A DNA stretch of 10,785 nt from a bacterium (lineage in GTDB: Bacteria > Patescibacteriota > Minisyncoccia > Portnoybacterales > JAGGTM01). A model generated the notes under the pieces. That model was not told the DNA's origin. It was given only the letters and a program-made list of their open reading frames with translations, and ran no database searches. Numbering within the stretch: position 1 is the first letter of the stretch; each line of letters starts with the position of its first letter. This document shows, in pieces, positions 3,730-10,785 of the stretch. A program made the position numbers and the translations under genes. The DNA lies in NCBI GenBank assembly GCA_021163745.1, contig JAGGTM010000018.1, positions 1-10,785 of the forward strand, read 5' to 3'.

Positions 3730-5820
3730 CTAGCCGTTATTATTTTTTAGTCGCTCAATTTTTTCCCAATCGGTAATTATGTCTAAACTTTCTTCCCACC
3801 ATTTTTCAAATGGTGGTCTATTTTTTGTCTTTTTTATTTCACTATATTGACCTCTTGCTATAGTATCTGGAGAAGGAATATTAAAACCCTGGTACTTAGA
3901 GATAACCCATCCATCATGAATTTGTGACTTGAGTTTCGGGTTGATTATCACCCTCAATTCACAAAATACTCCTTTATTATTCATTTGTGTTTTAAAATCT
4001 TTAAACCAGCTCCTAAAATCTCTATTTGCTTTCTCCGGAGACATCAATATTTTAACTTCTTTTACCTTTTCTTGGTCTAAAAATTGAGAAAGCAACCTCA
4101 ACCCTTCTACAGAAAAATATTTGTCAATCCAATATAAATATGTATCACAAGAACGAATCATTTCTCCAAACATTATTTTATTGCTGAAAGGATCTGTAGG
4201 CTTCACAAGAGAATATTCAACTCTAAAACCTTCAATACCTATTAATTCTTCTATCTTAGACTGAAAAACTCTTTTTCTTTCCTCTAAAAACCCTTCAAGG
4301 TTATTCTCCAGCAAACAATCTAAAGCCTTCTCAGATATCAAGTGGGTCTTTAATACTTCTATTAATCTGTTTCTTCCATAACTATCAATTATTTCCTTAA
4401 AATACTCTGAGGGTTTTTTATTGCCTTTGGAGATATTTGTGCTAATTAATGTTCTATTTGGTATCGTGTTATTCTTATATAATGATTTAGGAAAAATGTG
4501 GTCGTCTTGCACCTTTTCTTTATCAAATTGAGGAGGATTCCCCGTTTTAAAATCTAAAGCTCCCGAAATTACTATTAAATTTATAATTCCTCTATATATG
4601 GCCGAGCTCTGTTTTTCTATATCCATATCTATTTCTTTTGGATTAAAACTTGTAATAAATGAAGGAATCTTTGAATCGTCAAGTAGCCACTCTTTAAGTA
4701 ATTTCATATCAGATGCTGATGTTGTATCAACCGATTGGTCGTATCTATTTGAAAACACGGAAACCCAATACCATTTATCTATTTTTTTATAATTATCGGG
4801 AGATTCAATATTGCTTGTTTTTATAAAATCTATTATCGCAGCAAGAGGTACCAACATAGTTGTATATGGCATCCATTTAGAAAAATCAAAAACTCCATAA
4901 CCATTTTTGATATCTGTAATTCTCTTATATGCAATATCTAAAGATACTATAGCTGTTTGCCAATCCTCTTTAAAATTTTCTGCTTTCAATTCTAAAATAT
5001 TTTTCCGCTTTGGCTCTTCATTTCTAATTAATGCTATAACCTTTAAAATAGACTCTGGTTTTATTAGGTTTAGAAAAGAATATTGAGATTTTGATTCCTT
5101 TAAAAGATCTCTTAAGTTTATGTTGTCTTTATAAAGTTTAGCAGTTAAAAGATCAAAAATTGAAAGTGGTTTACCTGTTCTGTTTATCCTTTCGAATGTC
5201 TCAACTATCTTTTCAAGACTAGTATCTTTTGCTAATTTTATGGTATATATTTTCCTATCAAGAAAAGATTTTATCAAATCAAAAATATCATCAAAATGAG
5301 GATGATTTTTGAATCGGTTGATGATTTCTTTAGAATCTTTTAAGGCAGTAAACGGAACAATCAATTCTTTTTCTTTAATCTCACTCAGCCTTCTTCTATC
5401 TTTAACATTTAGGCCTATTACTGCATTATTCCAATCGCCGTTCAAAGCTTTTTCTAAATCAAGATAAAACTTATAAGCACTTTTTCTTCCTTTAAGTGGC
5501 AAATCTGGGGCATACAGGGCGTAAAATAACGCTGTAGTTCTTTGCTGCCCGTCGAGGATTATTTTAACTATTGATTTAATTTCTGCCTGCGGATTTAATT
5601 TTTTAACCCCTTCAATCAACCTTAATTTAAATGGCGAATCATCTTTAAACAACTCTAATATTAACATTGCCCCCATGAAATAATCGCCAAGTGCAGAAAC
5701 TAAAAGTTCTCTTACCTGTTCTGGCTCCCAAATAAAACTCCTTTGGAAATCCGGTAAAACTACTTCCCCTTCATAGACTTTCTCTATTAATTTTTTTATT
5801 GTCATATTTTCATCACTCAT
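3730..5820 (-). CDS. GmrSD-type DUF262/HNH protein with PLD-like C-terminal domain
   Basis: A 696-aa protein. The N-terminal DUF262 domain shows LPDFQRSFIW (22-31), ILDGQQRTTALF (88-99, the DGQQR nucleotide-handling motif) and FERINRTGKPLSIFDLLTAK (209-228). A DUF1524-like HNH nuclease core follows: QDDHIFPKSLY with H441, then N455 and N462..K465..N467. Family knowledge: GmrSD enzymes are NTP-dependent nucleases, best known for restricting phage DNA with modified cytosines. Residues ~545-655 form an additional domain (YLYWIDKYFS, VKILMS, CELRVI, IHDGWVIS with H635, ARGQYSEI) that resembles a PLD-like fold; this is a weaker call. ATG 5820 is preceded by AAAGGGA at about 10 nt. It follows the restriction operon by roughly 50-230 nt. 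The frame stays open for 39 codons beyond the TAG. Confidence 0.88.
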   Translation of the reverse strand: MSDENMTIKKLIEKVYEGEVVLPDFQRSFIWEPEQVRELLVSALGDYFMGAMLILELFKDDSPFKLRLIEGVKKLNPQAEIKSIVKIILDGQQRTTALFYALYAPDLPLKGRKSAYKFYLDLEKALNGDWNNAVIGLNVKDRRRLSEIKEKELIVPFTALKDSKEIINRFKNHPHFDDIFDLIKSFLDRKIYTIKLAKDTSLEKIVETFERINRTGKPLSIFDLLTAKLYKDNINLRDLLKESKSQYSFLNLIKPESILKVIALIRNEEPKRKNILELKAENFKEDWQTAIVSLDIAYKRITDIKNGYGVFDFSKWMPYTTMLVPLAAIIDFIKTSNIESPDNYKKIDKWYWVSVFSNRYDQSVDTTSASDMKLLKEWLLDDSKIPSFITSFNPKEIDMDIEKQSSAIYRGIINLIVISGALDFKTGNPPQFDKEKVQDDHIFPKSLYKNNTIPNRTLISTNISKGNKKPSEYFKEIIDSYGRNRLIEVLKTHLISEKALDCLLENNLEGFLEERKRVFQSKIEELIGIEGFRVEYSLVKPTDPFSNKIMFGEMIRSCDTYLYWIDKYFSVEGLRLLSQFLDQEKVKEVKILMSPEKANRDFRSWFKDFKTQMNNKGVFCELRVIINPKLKSQIHDGWVISKYQGFNIPSPDTIARGQYSEIKKTKNRPPFEKWWEESLDIITDWEKIERLKNNNG

Positions 5821-5871
5821 TTTATCAATTTCCCTTTAAATGCTTTGTTTAAAATTGACTAAAAATAGAGT

Positions 5872-6021
5872 TCACGTCATTTTTCCCTTTTTTTCCTCTC
5901 GTTCCGAAATGTCTTTTTTATATTCTTCGCTTTTAGAATATTCTTTGTAAATCTCTATATATTTTTTTAAGTTATCCAGTTGTGATTTTGAGAATTGCAT
6001 GTTGTGTTTTATTTTTAGCAT
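5872..6021 (-). CDS. Possible small protein, 49 aa
   Basis: Starts at ATG 6021, 28 nt after the stop of the HEPN-like gene, and ends at TGA 5872-5874. The peptide is highly charged and helical (QLDNLKKYIEIYKEYSKSEE), with the look of a real coiled or helical segment. I do not recognise a family. No good Shine-Dalgarno is visible; a short 8-codon frame ends directly before its ATG. It could be a small operon member or the N-terminal remnant of a longer gene lost before the DUF262 gene. Confidence 0.4.
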   Translation of the reverse strand: MLKIKHNMQFSKSQLDNLKKYIEIYKEYSKSEEYKKDISEREEKKGKMT

Positions 6022-6049
6022 CTAATTAACTTTTTTAATTTTTTTCATC

Positions 6050-6646
6050 TTACTCTAATGGAAGTTGATTAAATAATCTTAAAAATATTTTACTATAATC
6101 TTTATCAAACTCCTCCAAAAATACTCTACCAGAAAAAAGATTTTTACCATTATATTCAATAAAGGGTTGATATCTTCTTTTTGACCCCTTTCCTTTTTTC
6201 ACTAAAATTTTTTTATTCACCATCCAATTATGGGCAAGTTTACATCGTATCTCCCACAATTTTTCTAACATTTTTGCCTCTCTTTTTGTAATGACATTAA
6301 AGTTTTCTGCGATTTTCACTTTGGTGATAAATTTCATTTTATGAATTATTTTTTCTATTTCTTTGCATCTTTTGCTTTTTGTAAAATATTTTGGCATTTT
6401 TTCTCTTCTGACATTCTTTCTTGCCACATAAATATGGCCGGTAATAAAACTTTCTAATAAATCTTCAATTGCTAATTGAAGCCATAAAACTCCTAATCTT
6501 ATCATATTCTCTTTTGCCTCTTTATAACTCTCATATAAAATCCATGATTCTTCTTTTAGATCCAATCCAAATATTCTTTTGAATATTTCCTCAATTTCAT
6601 TTTTTAATTTTTCTATTTTAGAAAAATAAAGATTATTCCTTTTCAT
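6050..6646 (-). CDS. HEPN-like protein in restriction operon
   Basis: A 198-aa, largely helical, basic protein. Residues 126-141 read MLEKLWEIRCKLAHNW, which contains R134-x4-H139, the signature of HEPN nucleases, in the usual helix context (I-R-x-K-L-A-H). An upstream helix (48-68, IRLGVLWLQLAIEDLLESF) fits the first long helix of the fold. Family knowledge: HEPN domains with RxxxxH commonly act as RNases in toxin and defence systems; inactive or binding versions also exist. Its ATG at 6646 overlaps the end of hsdS by 14 nt, so it is translationally coupled and part of the restriction operon. A role as a backup abortive RNase is an inference. The lack of a long match to a named family keeps this moderate. 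Confidence 0.6.
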   Translation of the reverse strand: MKRNNLYFSKIEKLKNEIEEIFKRIFGLDLKEESWILYESYKEAKENMIRLGVLWLQLAIEDLLESFITGHIYVARKNVRREKMPKYFTKSKRCKEIEKIIHKMKFITKVKIAENFNVITKREAKMLEKLWEIRCKLAHNWMVNKKILVKKGKGSKRRYQPFIEYNGKNLFSGRVFLEEFDKDYSKIFLRLFNQLPLE

Positions 6647-8006
6647 GAAGCGCTTTTTCTATTTCTTTCTCAACTTTTCTTTTGGCTTCTTCTAATAATT
6701 GTTTGGCTTTTTGGCGGGCTTGATGAGATTGTTGAACTAAAGAGGAGATTTTTTGTTGAATGGGTTTAGGAAGAATTGGGATTTTAAAATTTTTGATATC
6801 TTTAGGATAAATATACTGTTGTGCTGTAGCAGATTGCCATTTTTCAGATTGCAGTTGTCCAATAATGCTGTTTAATACAACGGTTAAATAAACTGAATTT
6901 ACTCCTTCTGTAGGCCTGATAATTGTAATAAAACTTGCAGCTGTTGCTTCTAATTCTTCGAAAACTATATTTGTTTTCCCAATATAGGCACCAACAGAAT
7001 AATAAAGAACATCGCCGTCTTTCAATTTATATTTTGGATATTTTTTAAACCACTCCCTACTTGTAAATTTAGTTTCGGGATCGTTTATAGCTTCTAAATT
7101 TAGAAATGCTTTACCTAAATGTTTTTGAGTAATTATAGGAATTTCGCCATCATCAATGTAAGGAGGTTGTTTTGCGTGATTGAGAAATTTTGTTATTTCA
7201 CCCAGTTTTTTAATTGGCGATTTTATGAAGTTAAAGATGTTTTCATACTTCGGCTGGAAGTATTCGGCGTCGGCACGATGAGCAGATTTTATTTTGAAAA
7301 GATTGACGATATAAAATAATTCTTCCTTTGGTTTGAAATCTTTCAATCCTAACTCTTCTAAAAGCAAATTTTCAGCTTTGGAGTAAAAATTTTCGCTTTG
7401 TTTCAATAGTTCGTTACTATTAAAAACCATCTGCTCAATTTCTTTCTCAAATTTTTTATTAAATATAGGTACCAGGATTCTTTTTAAATAATTAGGTGCG
7501 ATTTCGGGTTGAAGTGCCCCATATGTTCCTCTAATAATCAAATTTTTCCCAACTTTTGTATTAAAGAAAATCATTAAATAATATGGCGAAACTTTGAAAT
7601 TAGGACGAGCTATCAGAACATGAGCCGAAGCTAAAACTTTTTCTGGTTTTCCAAAATACACAGCTACATCTCCTACCGCACCAGTTCTTACAAACAAAAT
7701 ATCTCCTTTTTTTAGTAAATTTTGAGGCATGGTTTTTGCTACTTCTTCGGGAAAATATCTTTTTTCAGAAAAATCTAAAAACCCCGGCCTAATATTTTGA
7801 GCCAAAAGAAAAATATAACCCCTATCACTATATTCTCTCTTGATTTCTTTTGGATGAGTAATTTTTTCTATTAATTTACCAAAAAATACTTTTGACTTTT
7901 GGCCTTTGATTTTTGAGATTAAATTCAAATACTCCGGCTGATAGTATTCTGCATCTAGTCGTAAAGCACCTTCAAGTTGTGATTTTTGGATGATGGAGTA
8001 TTGCAT
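6633..8006 (-). CDS. hsdS: Type I-style specificity subunit (HsdS) with two TRDs
   Basis: A 457-aa protein with the two-fold repeat of S subunits. Each half begins with a near-identical motif: RLDAEYYQPEY at 16-26 and RADAEYFQPKY at 244-254. Each continues into a target-recognition domain with GDILFVRTGAVGDVAVYFG and the matching GDVLYYSVGAYIGKTNIVF. Each ends in a helical segment; the last (~415-457) is a strongly charged coiled coil. The protein chooses the bipartite DNA site for the methylase/nuclease partner; the site cannot be predicted. ATG 8006 lies 2 nt after the stop of the 222-aa gene. The two TRDs differ, which is usual. Length matches the family. Confidence 0.93.
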   Translation of the reverse strand: MQYSIIQKSQLEGALRLDAEYYQPEYLNLISKIKGQKSKVFFGKLIEKITHPKEIKREYSDRGYIFLLAQNIRPGFLDFSEKRYFPEEVAKTMPQNLLKKGDILFVRTGAVGDVAVYFGKPEKVLASAHVLIARPNFKVSPYYLMIFFNTKVGKNLIIRGTYGALQPEIAPNYLKRILVPIFNKKFEKEIEQMVFNSNELLKQSENFYSKAENLLLEELGLKDFKPKEELFYIVNLFKIKSAHRADAEYFQPKYENIFNFIKSPIKKLGEITKFLNHAKQPPYIDDGEIPIITQKHLGKAFLNLEAINDPETKFTSREWFKKYPKYKLKDGDVLYYSVGAYIGKTNIVFEELEATAASFITIIRPTEGVNSVYLTVVLNSIIGQLQSEKWQSATAQQYIYPKDIKNFKIPILPKPIQQKISSLVQQSHQARQKAKQLLEEAKRKVEKEIEKALHEKE

Positions 8007-8008
8007 AG

Positions 8009-8677
8009 TTAAACTAATTTAGGACGCAATAAATTATGAAAAATTAAAACTGGTTTACCGTCATCAATTCGCTCAATATCGTTATTTAAATCTATTTCTT
8101 TTTGCAAGATATTATTACTAGGATGAATCATAGTTACTATCCCGGTTGTAAAATCAATACCAACTGGATCTTTACCTGAAACTATCCAAATGGTCAACCT
8201 TTTTCCTTGATTTTTAATAGACTCAATAGCTGGTCTTATATCTCGTATGGTTAAATAAGTTCCGATAATGATATTATAGATATTAATTTTAGGAATAACT
8301 TTACCGGCAATAAAATCTTCAAAAGAATCAGAGTATTCTGTATATTCTTTGATGTCACAGGGAAGACACCACATTTCTGATTTTTTATCATTTATCTCTT
8401 TAACCGAAAGGATATTTACGTCGTTCTGGGAATTTTTAGGAAAATGTAAAAAGTGATCTTTTTTCTCCCAATAGTTCAAGGCAGCTGCTACAAAAAGGGC
8501 AAAATATCCCTCACGTAATCTTTGATATTTTCTATCACTGAAAAAGAGTTTTTTATTATCACTCTTTTCATATTCATCTTTAAAAATTTTGAAAACAGTA
8601 CCAAGTGGCAATATCCTATCAAGAGGAAATATCTCCGTTTCCATTTTTTTGATTTGCGTTTGTAGAAACTTGTCCAT
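8009..8677 (-). CDS. Unknown protein between hsdM and hsdS, candidate PD-(D/E)XK fold
   Basis: A 222-aa protein I do not recognise by name. Between residues 49 and 113 there is a helix REGYFALFVAAALNYW (E56), then QNDVNIL (D86), then WCLPCDIKEY (D108-x-K110). The order and spacing E, D, D-x-K fit the PD-(D/E)XK nuclease core. The following FIAGKVIPKINIYNIIIGTYLTI and RLTIWIVSGKDP look like strands and helices of the same fold. The gene sits 3 nt after the methylase stop and 2 nt before hsdS, so it belongs to the restriction operon. It may be an accessory nuclease or a structural subunit. The fold assignment is inferred from motif spacing only. Confidence 0.6.
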   Translation of the reverse strand: MDKFLQTQIKKMETEIFPLDRILPLGTVFKIFKDEYEKSDNKKLFFSDRKYQRLREGYFALFVAAALNYWEKKDHFLHFPKNSQNDVNILSVKEINDKKSEMWCLPCDIKEYTEYSDSFEDFIAGKVIPKINIYNIIIGTYLTIRDIRPAIESIKNQGKRLTIWIVSGKDPVGIDFTTGIVTMIHPSNNILQKEIDLNNDIERIDDGKPVLIFHNLLRPKLV

Positions 8678-8680
8678 ATC

Positions 8681-10684
8681 TCATTCCCAAAAACTAAAAC
8701 CTTGCTCTTTGGCAAATTTCACAAATGCGGAAGCGATTTCGTCTAAATCATGATCTAAAATACGCCGACCTTTTTCATCTCTTTTATAAACATATTCCCC
8801 GGAGTTATCTTTGCCCGGTTTTTTAGAAACTGCCATAAAAATTGGATAATCTTCTTGATAGGGATTTAAAGGACCAAGTTTTGGGTTATCATTCCATTTT
8901 TGTAAAAACAAAACAGAAGTTTTAGTGCCAGTATGAGGTTTGAAAGTATTAACATGAAGCCCCACCACTGCTAAAATTCTCGCTTTATCAAAAAGCCACT
9001 TTCTTATCCATTCTAAATTTGTATTGTTCAAAACCCCTTGAGGTAAAACAATAGCCATTCTGCCACCGGGTTTAAGCATATCTAAACACCTCTCTAAAAA
9101 TAAAAGATGCCTTTCCATTTTCCTTCTTAATTTTCCTTCTTTTTTAGCAATTTCATATTGTCTTAAAAGCCCAGTATCTGTAATCTCGCCAGCAAAAGGT
9201 GGATTAGTCATTAAAACCTCGAAATTTAAATATCTGAATGTTTTGTGATTTTCTTCGTTCTCCTGCGGATTTTCAAATTTTCTCAAAAGCCCTGCTTTTC
9301 TTATTTCGCTTCTTGCTTCTTCTGCGTTTTCCCCAATCCAATCTCTTGCATCAAGAGAATTTCTTTTAAAAATATGATGTTTCCCATCGCCAGCAATTAG
9401 CATCAATGCCTGCGAGGCTTTTCTCATATTGTCATCAAAATCTATTCCAAATAAGTATTTTCCTGCATAATCTCTTTTCGCTTCAAAACTGGTTTCCTTT
9501 AAATAATTATCCCAAACCCAATACATAGTATGAATCAAAAACCCGCCAGAACCACAAGCGGGATCAATTACAAACTCATCTTGTTTTGGGTTTAACATCT
9601 TAACACATGCCTTGATTACATTTCGAGGAGTAAAGTATTGTCCCTTTTTACCTTTTGAAACTTCAGAAACAAGGTATTCAAAAGCCTTATCAATAATATC
9701 TAACTCTTCTCTATCTGACCTGAAAAGTCTTATCTTCTCTAAAAAAGGAACACAGACTTGTAATTGCTCGGGGGTAAGTTCTATCTTGTCAACATCAGGA
9801 TTAAATACATCAGGCCAAGTTCTAGTGGCAGGCTTAAAAAGTTCAAAATTTATAACTTGATAGGTCTTCTTTGGGTCTTTGTATTGTCTAAAGAAAACCT
9901 CCTTATTTTTTCTCAATCCCTTTTTGGCTTGTAGTTCATCGTAAAGTTTAGCATAAATTAACTTAAATACTTCTTGAAATACATTGACTCCTGCTTGAGC
10001 CAAAACCATTTCTTCTAACCTTTTAATAATAAAAAAAAGATCAAACTCATCAGATAATTCATCATAATGTTTTTTCTCTTCAAATAAATCATCCCAGGTT
10101 TGATCAGCACGAGGAATATCAGAAAGAGTGGTAATATATTCTTTTGGATAAGGCCTATAGAGAATTAATCTTTCTATCCCATTTGACCAAACCCCTCCTT
10201 CAGCACCTTCTCCTGACATATAAGATTTCAACTGTTCCTCTGCTTTTCGTGCTTTGGGTTCTTTTATTTCAAAAATAATATAAGGAGTAATTTTGTCTTT
10301 TTTATAAATCACAATATCTGCCTTTTTGCTATGGATTTCTCTTCCAAATTGCACTGATTTTTCTACTTCAATCCTATCAAGAGGATATTTATAATCTTTC
10401 ATTAACTTTACTAACCACAGCTGGCGAATGATTTCTTCAGGAGCCCCTTTTTGTTTTTCTTTATTCCAAACTAAAATATCTTTGTCGCGCTTGAGGCAAC
10501 AAACATAAAATTTTCCTTTTTGTTTTTCAAAAATTTGTAAAACTTCTTCAATCTTCAATTTAGAAAACTCTCGCAAGCCGTATTTAACTTGAGGATCTTT
10601 AAAAATGAGATCCAAAATTTCACGAGTTATTTTTACTTGCTCTTTTGTTGGTTTTGTGGAAAATGGATCTGGTAGTTTTGGCAT
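8681..10684 (-). CDS. hsdM: Fused HsdR-N-like nuclease + N6-adenine DNA methyltransferase
   Basis: A 667-aa protein. Residues ~80-185 match the type I R-subunit N-terminal nuclease domain: E84 region, VEKSVQFGR, KKADIVIY (D123), FEIKEPK (E139-x-K141) and VWSNGIERLIL. From about residue 215 a type I M-like methyltransferase follows, with the helical pre-domain, KGQYFTPRNVIKACV, motif I DPACGSGGF (D374 onward), LFGIDFDDNMRKAS, motif IV NPPF (494-497), and the catalytic-domain tail GGRMAIVLPQGVL. It methylates adenine and, by inference, cleaves at sites set by HsdS. Both active sites look intact. M subunits of type I usually have no nuclease domain; the arrangement recalls the BcgI A subunit. 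ATG 10684 follows the upstream stop by 4 nt, with AAGGA about 13 nt before it. Confidence 0.9.
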   Translation of the reverse strand: MPKLPDPFSTKPTKEQVKITREILDLIFKDPQVKYGLREFSKLKIEEVLQIFEKQKGKFYVCCLKRDKDILVWNKEKQKGAPEEIIRQLWLVKLMKDYKYPLDRIEVEKSVQFGREIHSKKADIVIYKKDKITPYIIFEIKEPKARKAEEQLKSYMSGEGAEGGVWSNGIERLILYRPYPKEYITTLSDIPRADQTWDDLFEEKKHYDELSDEFDLFFIIKRLEEMVLAQAGVNVFQEVFKLIYAKLYDELQAKKGLRKNKEVFFRQYKDPKKTYQVINFELFKPATRTWPDVFNPDVDKIELTPEQLQVCVPFLEKIRLFRSDREELDIIDKAFEYLVSEVSKGKKGQYFTPRNVIKACVKMLNPKQDEFVIDPACGSGGFLIHTMYWVWDNYLKETSFEAKRDYAGKYLFGIDFDDNMRKASQALMLIAGDGKHHIFKRNSLDARDWIGENAEEARSEIRKAGLLRKFENPQENEENHKTFRYLNFEVLMTNPPFAGEITDTGLLRQYEIAKKEGKLRRKMERHLLFLERCLDMLKPGGRMAIVLPQGVLNNTNLEWIRKWLFDKARILAVVGLHVNTFKPHTGTKTSVLFLQKWNDNPKLGPLNPYQEDYPIFMAVSKKPGKDNSGEYVYKRDEKGRRILDHDLDEIASAFVKFAKEQGFSFWE

Positions 10685-10688
10685 ATTA

Positions 10689-10785
10689 TTAAATTATTCC
10701 TTTTTCTTTTAATATCTGTTGTGAAATTCGACGAGCAATTTCTAAAGCAGTGGCGATAGTTGCCACTTTATCTTTTTTGACTCCA
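10689..10785 (-). CDS. C-terminal end of an unidentified operon gene
   Basis: An open frame enters from the right edge and ends at TAA 10689-10691. The last 31 residues (..ATALEIARRISQQILKEKGII) form an amphipathic, alanine-rich helix. It ends 4 nt before the methylase ATG, so it is very likely the preceding gene of the same operon. It does not resemble the C-terminus of HsdR that I can recognise; no function is assigned. Confidence 0.5.
   Translation of the reverse strand, partial: GVKKDKVATIATALEIARRISQQILKEKGII

Noticed and set aside
4598..4792. Plus-strand ORFs inside DUF262, hsdS and hsdM (4598-4792, 7119-7319, 9612-9860)
   Set aside because: All antisense to genes with intact domain motifs; no plus-strand start signals.
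8488..8715. 75-codon ORF across the hsdM/222-aa junction
   Set aside because: Shadow frame of two well-supported operon genes.

Overview
The window is AT-rich and gene-dense. Every protein gene is on the minus strand. Lys/Asn/Ile-rich proteins, TGA used as a stop (standard bacterial code), and families such as NYN/LabA-type, DUF3800 and DUF262 proteins fit a Patescibacteria/CPR-like bacterium (Parcubacteria or Microgenomates type). That placement is inferred from style; no rRNA or marker gene is present. The content is an accessory defence-island type of region. Transcription of the genes runs from high to low coordinates.

Right part (10785 to about 5820), in transcription order: the last 31 codons of an unidentified gene; a 667-aa methyltransferase carrying an N-terminal HsdR-N-like PD-(D/E)XK nuclease domain; a 222-aa protein with a candidate second PD-(D/E)XK motif set; a two-TRD HsdS specificity subunit; a 198-aa protein with a HEPN-style RxxxxH motif that overlaps hsdS by 14 nt; and a possible 49-aa ORF. 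Gaps of 4, 3 and 2 nt and then an overlap indicate one operon. With nuclease and methylase in one chain plus a separate HsdS, it looks like a BcgI-like type IIB/type I hybrid that may not need a separate HsdR.

Middle (5820 to 3730): a 696-aa GmrSD-type DUF262 + HNH protein with an extra C-terminal domain resembling a phospholipase-D-like fold. The frame stays open for 39 codons past its TAG.

Left part (3667 to 84): an array of four small cassettes on the minus strand: truncated NYN gene, full NYN nuclease, DUF3800 protein and Nudix hydrolase. Each is preceded by a copy of one degenerate repeat. In minus-strand order the repeat consists of the in-frame C-terminal tail of a small protein (..NWEDLGL-stop), about 30-50 nt, and a perfect or compensated hairpin; two copies add a conserved leader. 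After the first three cassette genes in transcription order, at their 3' ends, lies a small plus-strand transcription unit. It has a DnaA-box-like TTATCCACA 7-9 nt upstream of a TTGACA -35, a -10, a strongly folded RNA of about 50-75 nt, and an intrinsic terminator whose T-tract overlaps the stop codon of the convergent protein gene. The three RNAs differ in sequence but share this layout exactly. This repeated unit is the most unusual thing in the window.

The left edge holds the first 27 codons of a ferritin-like/rubrerythrin-like gene. Stretches 84-235, 1768-1857 and 3431-3510 hold no supported gene.
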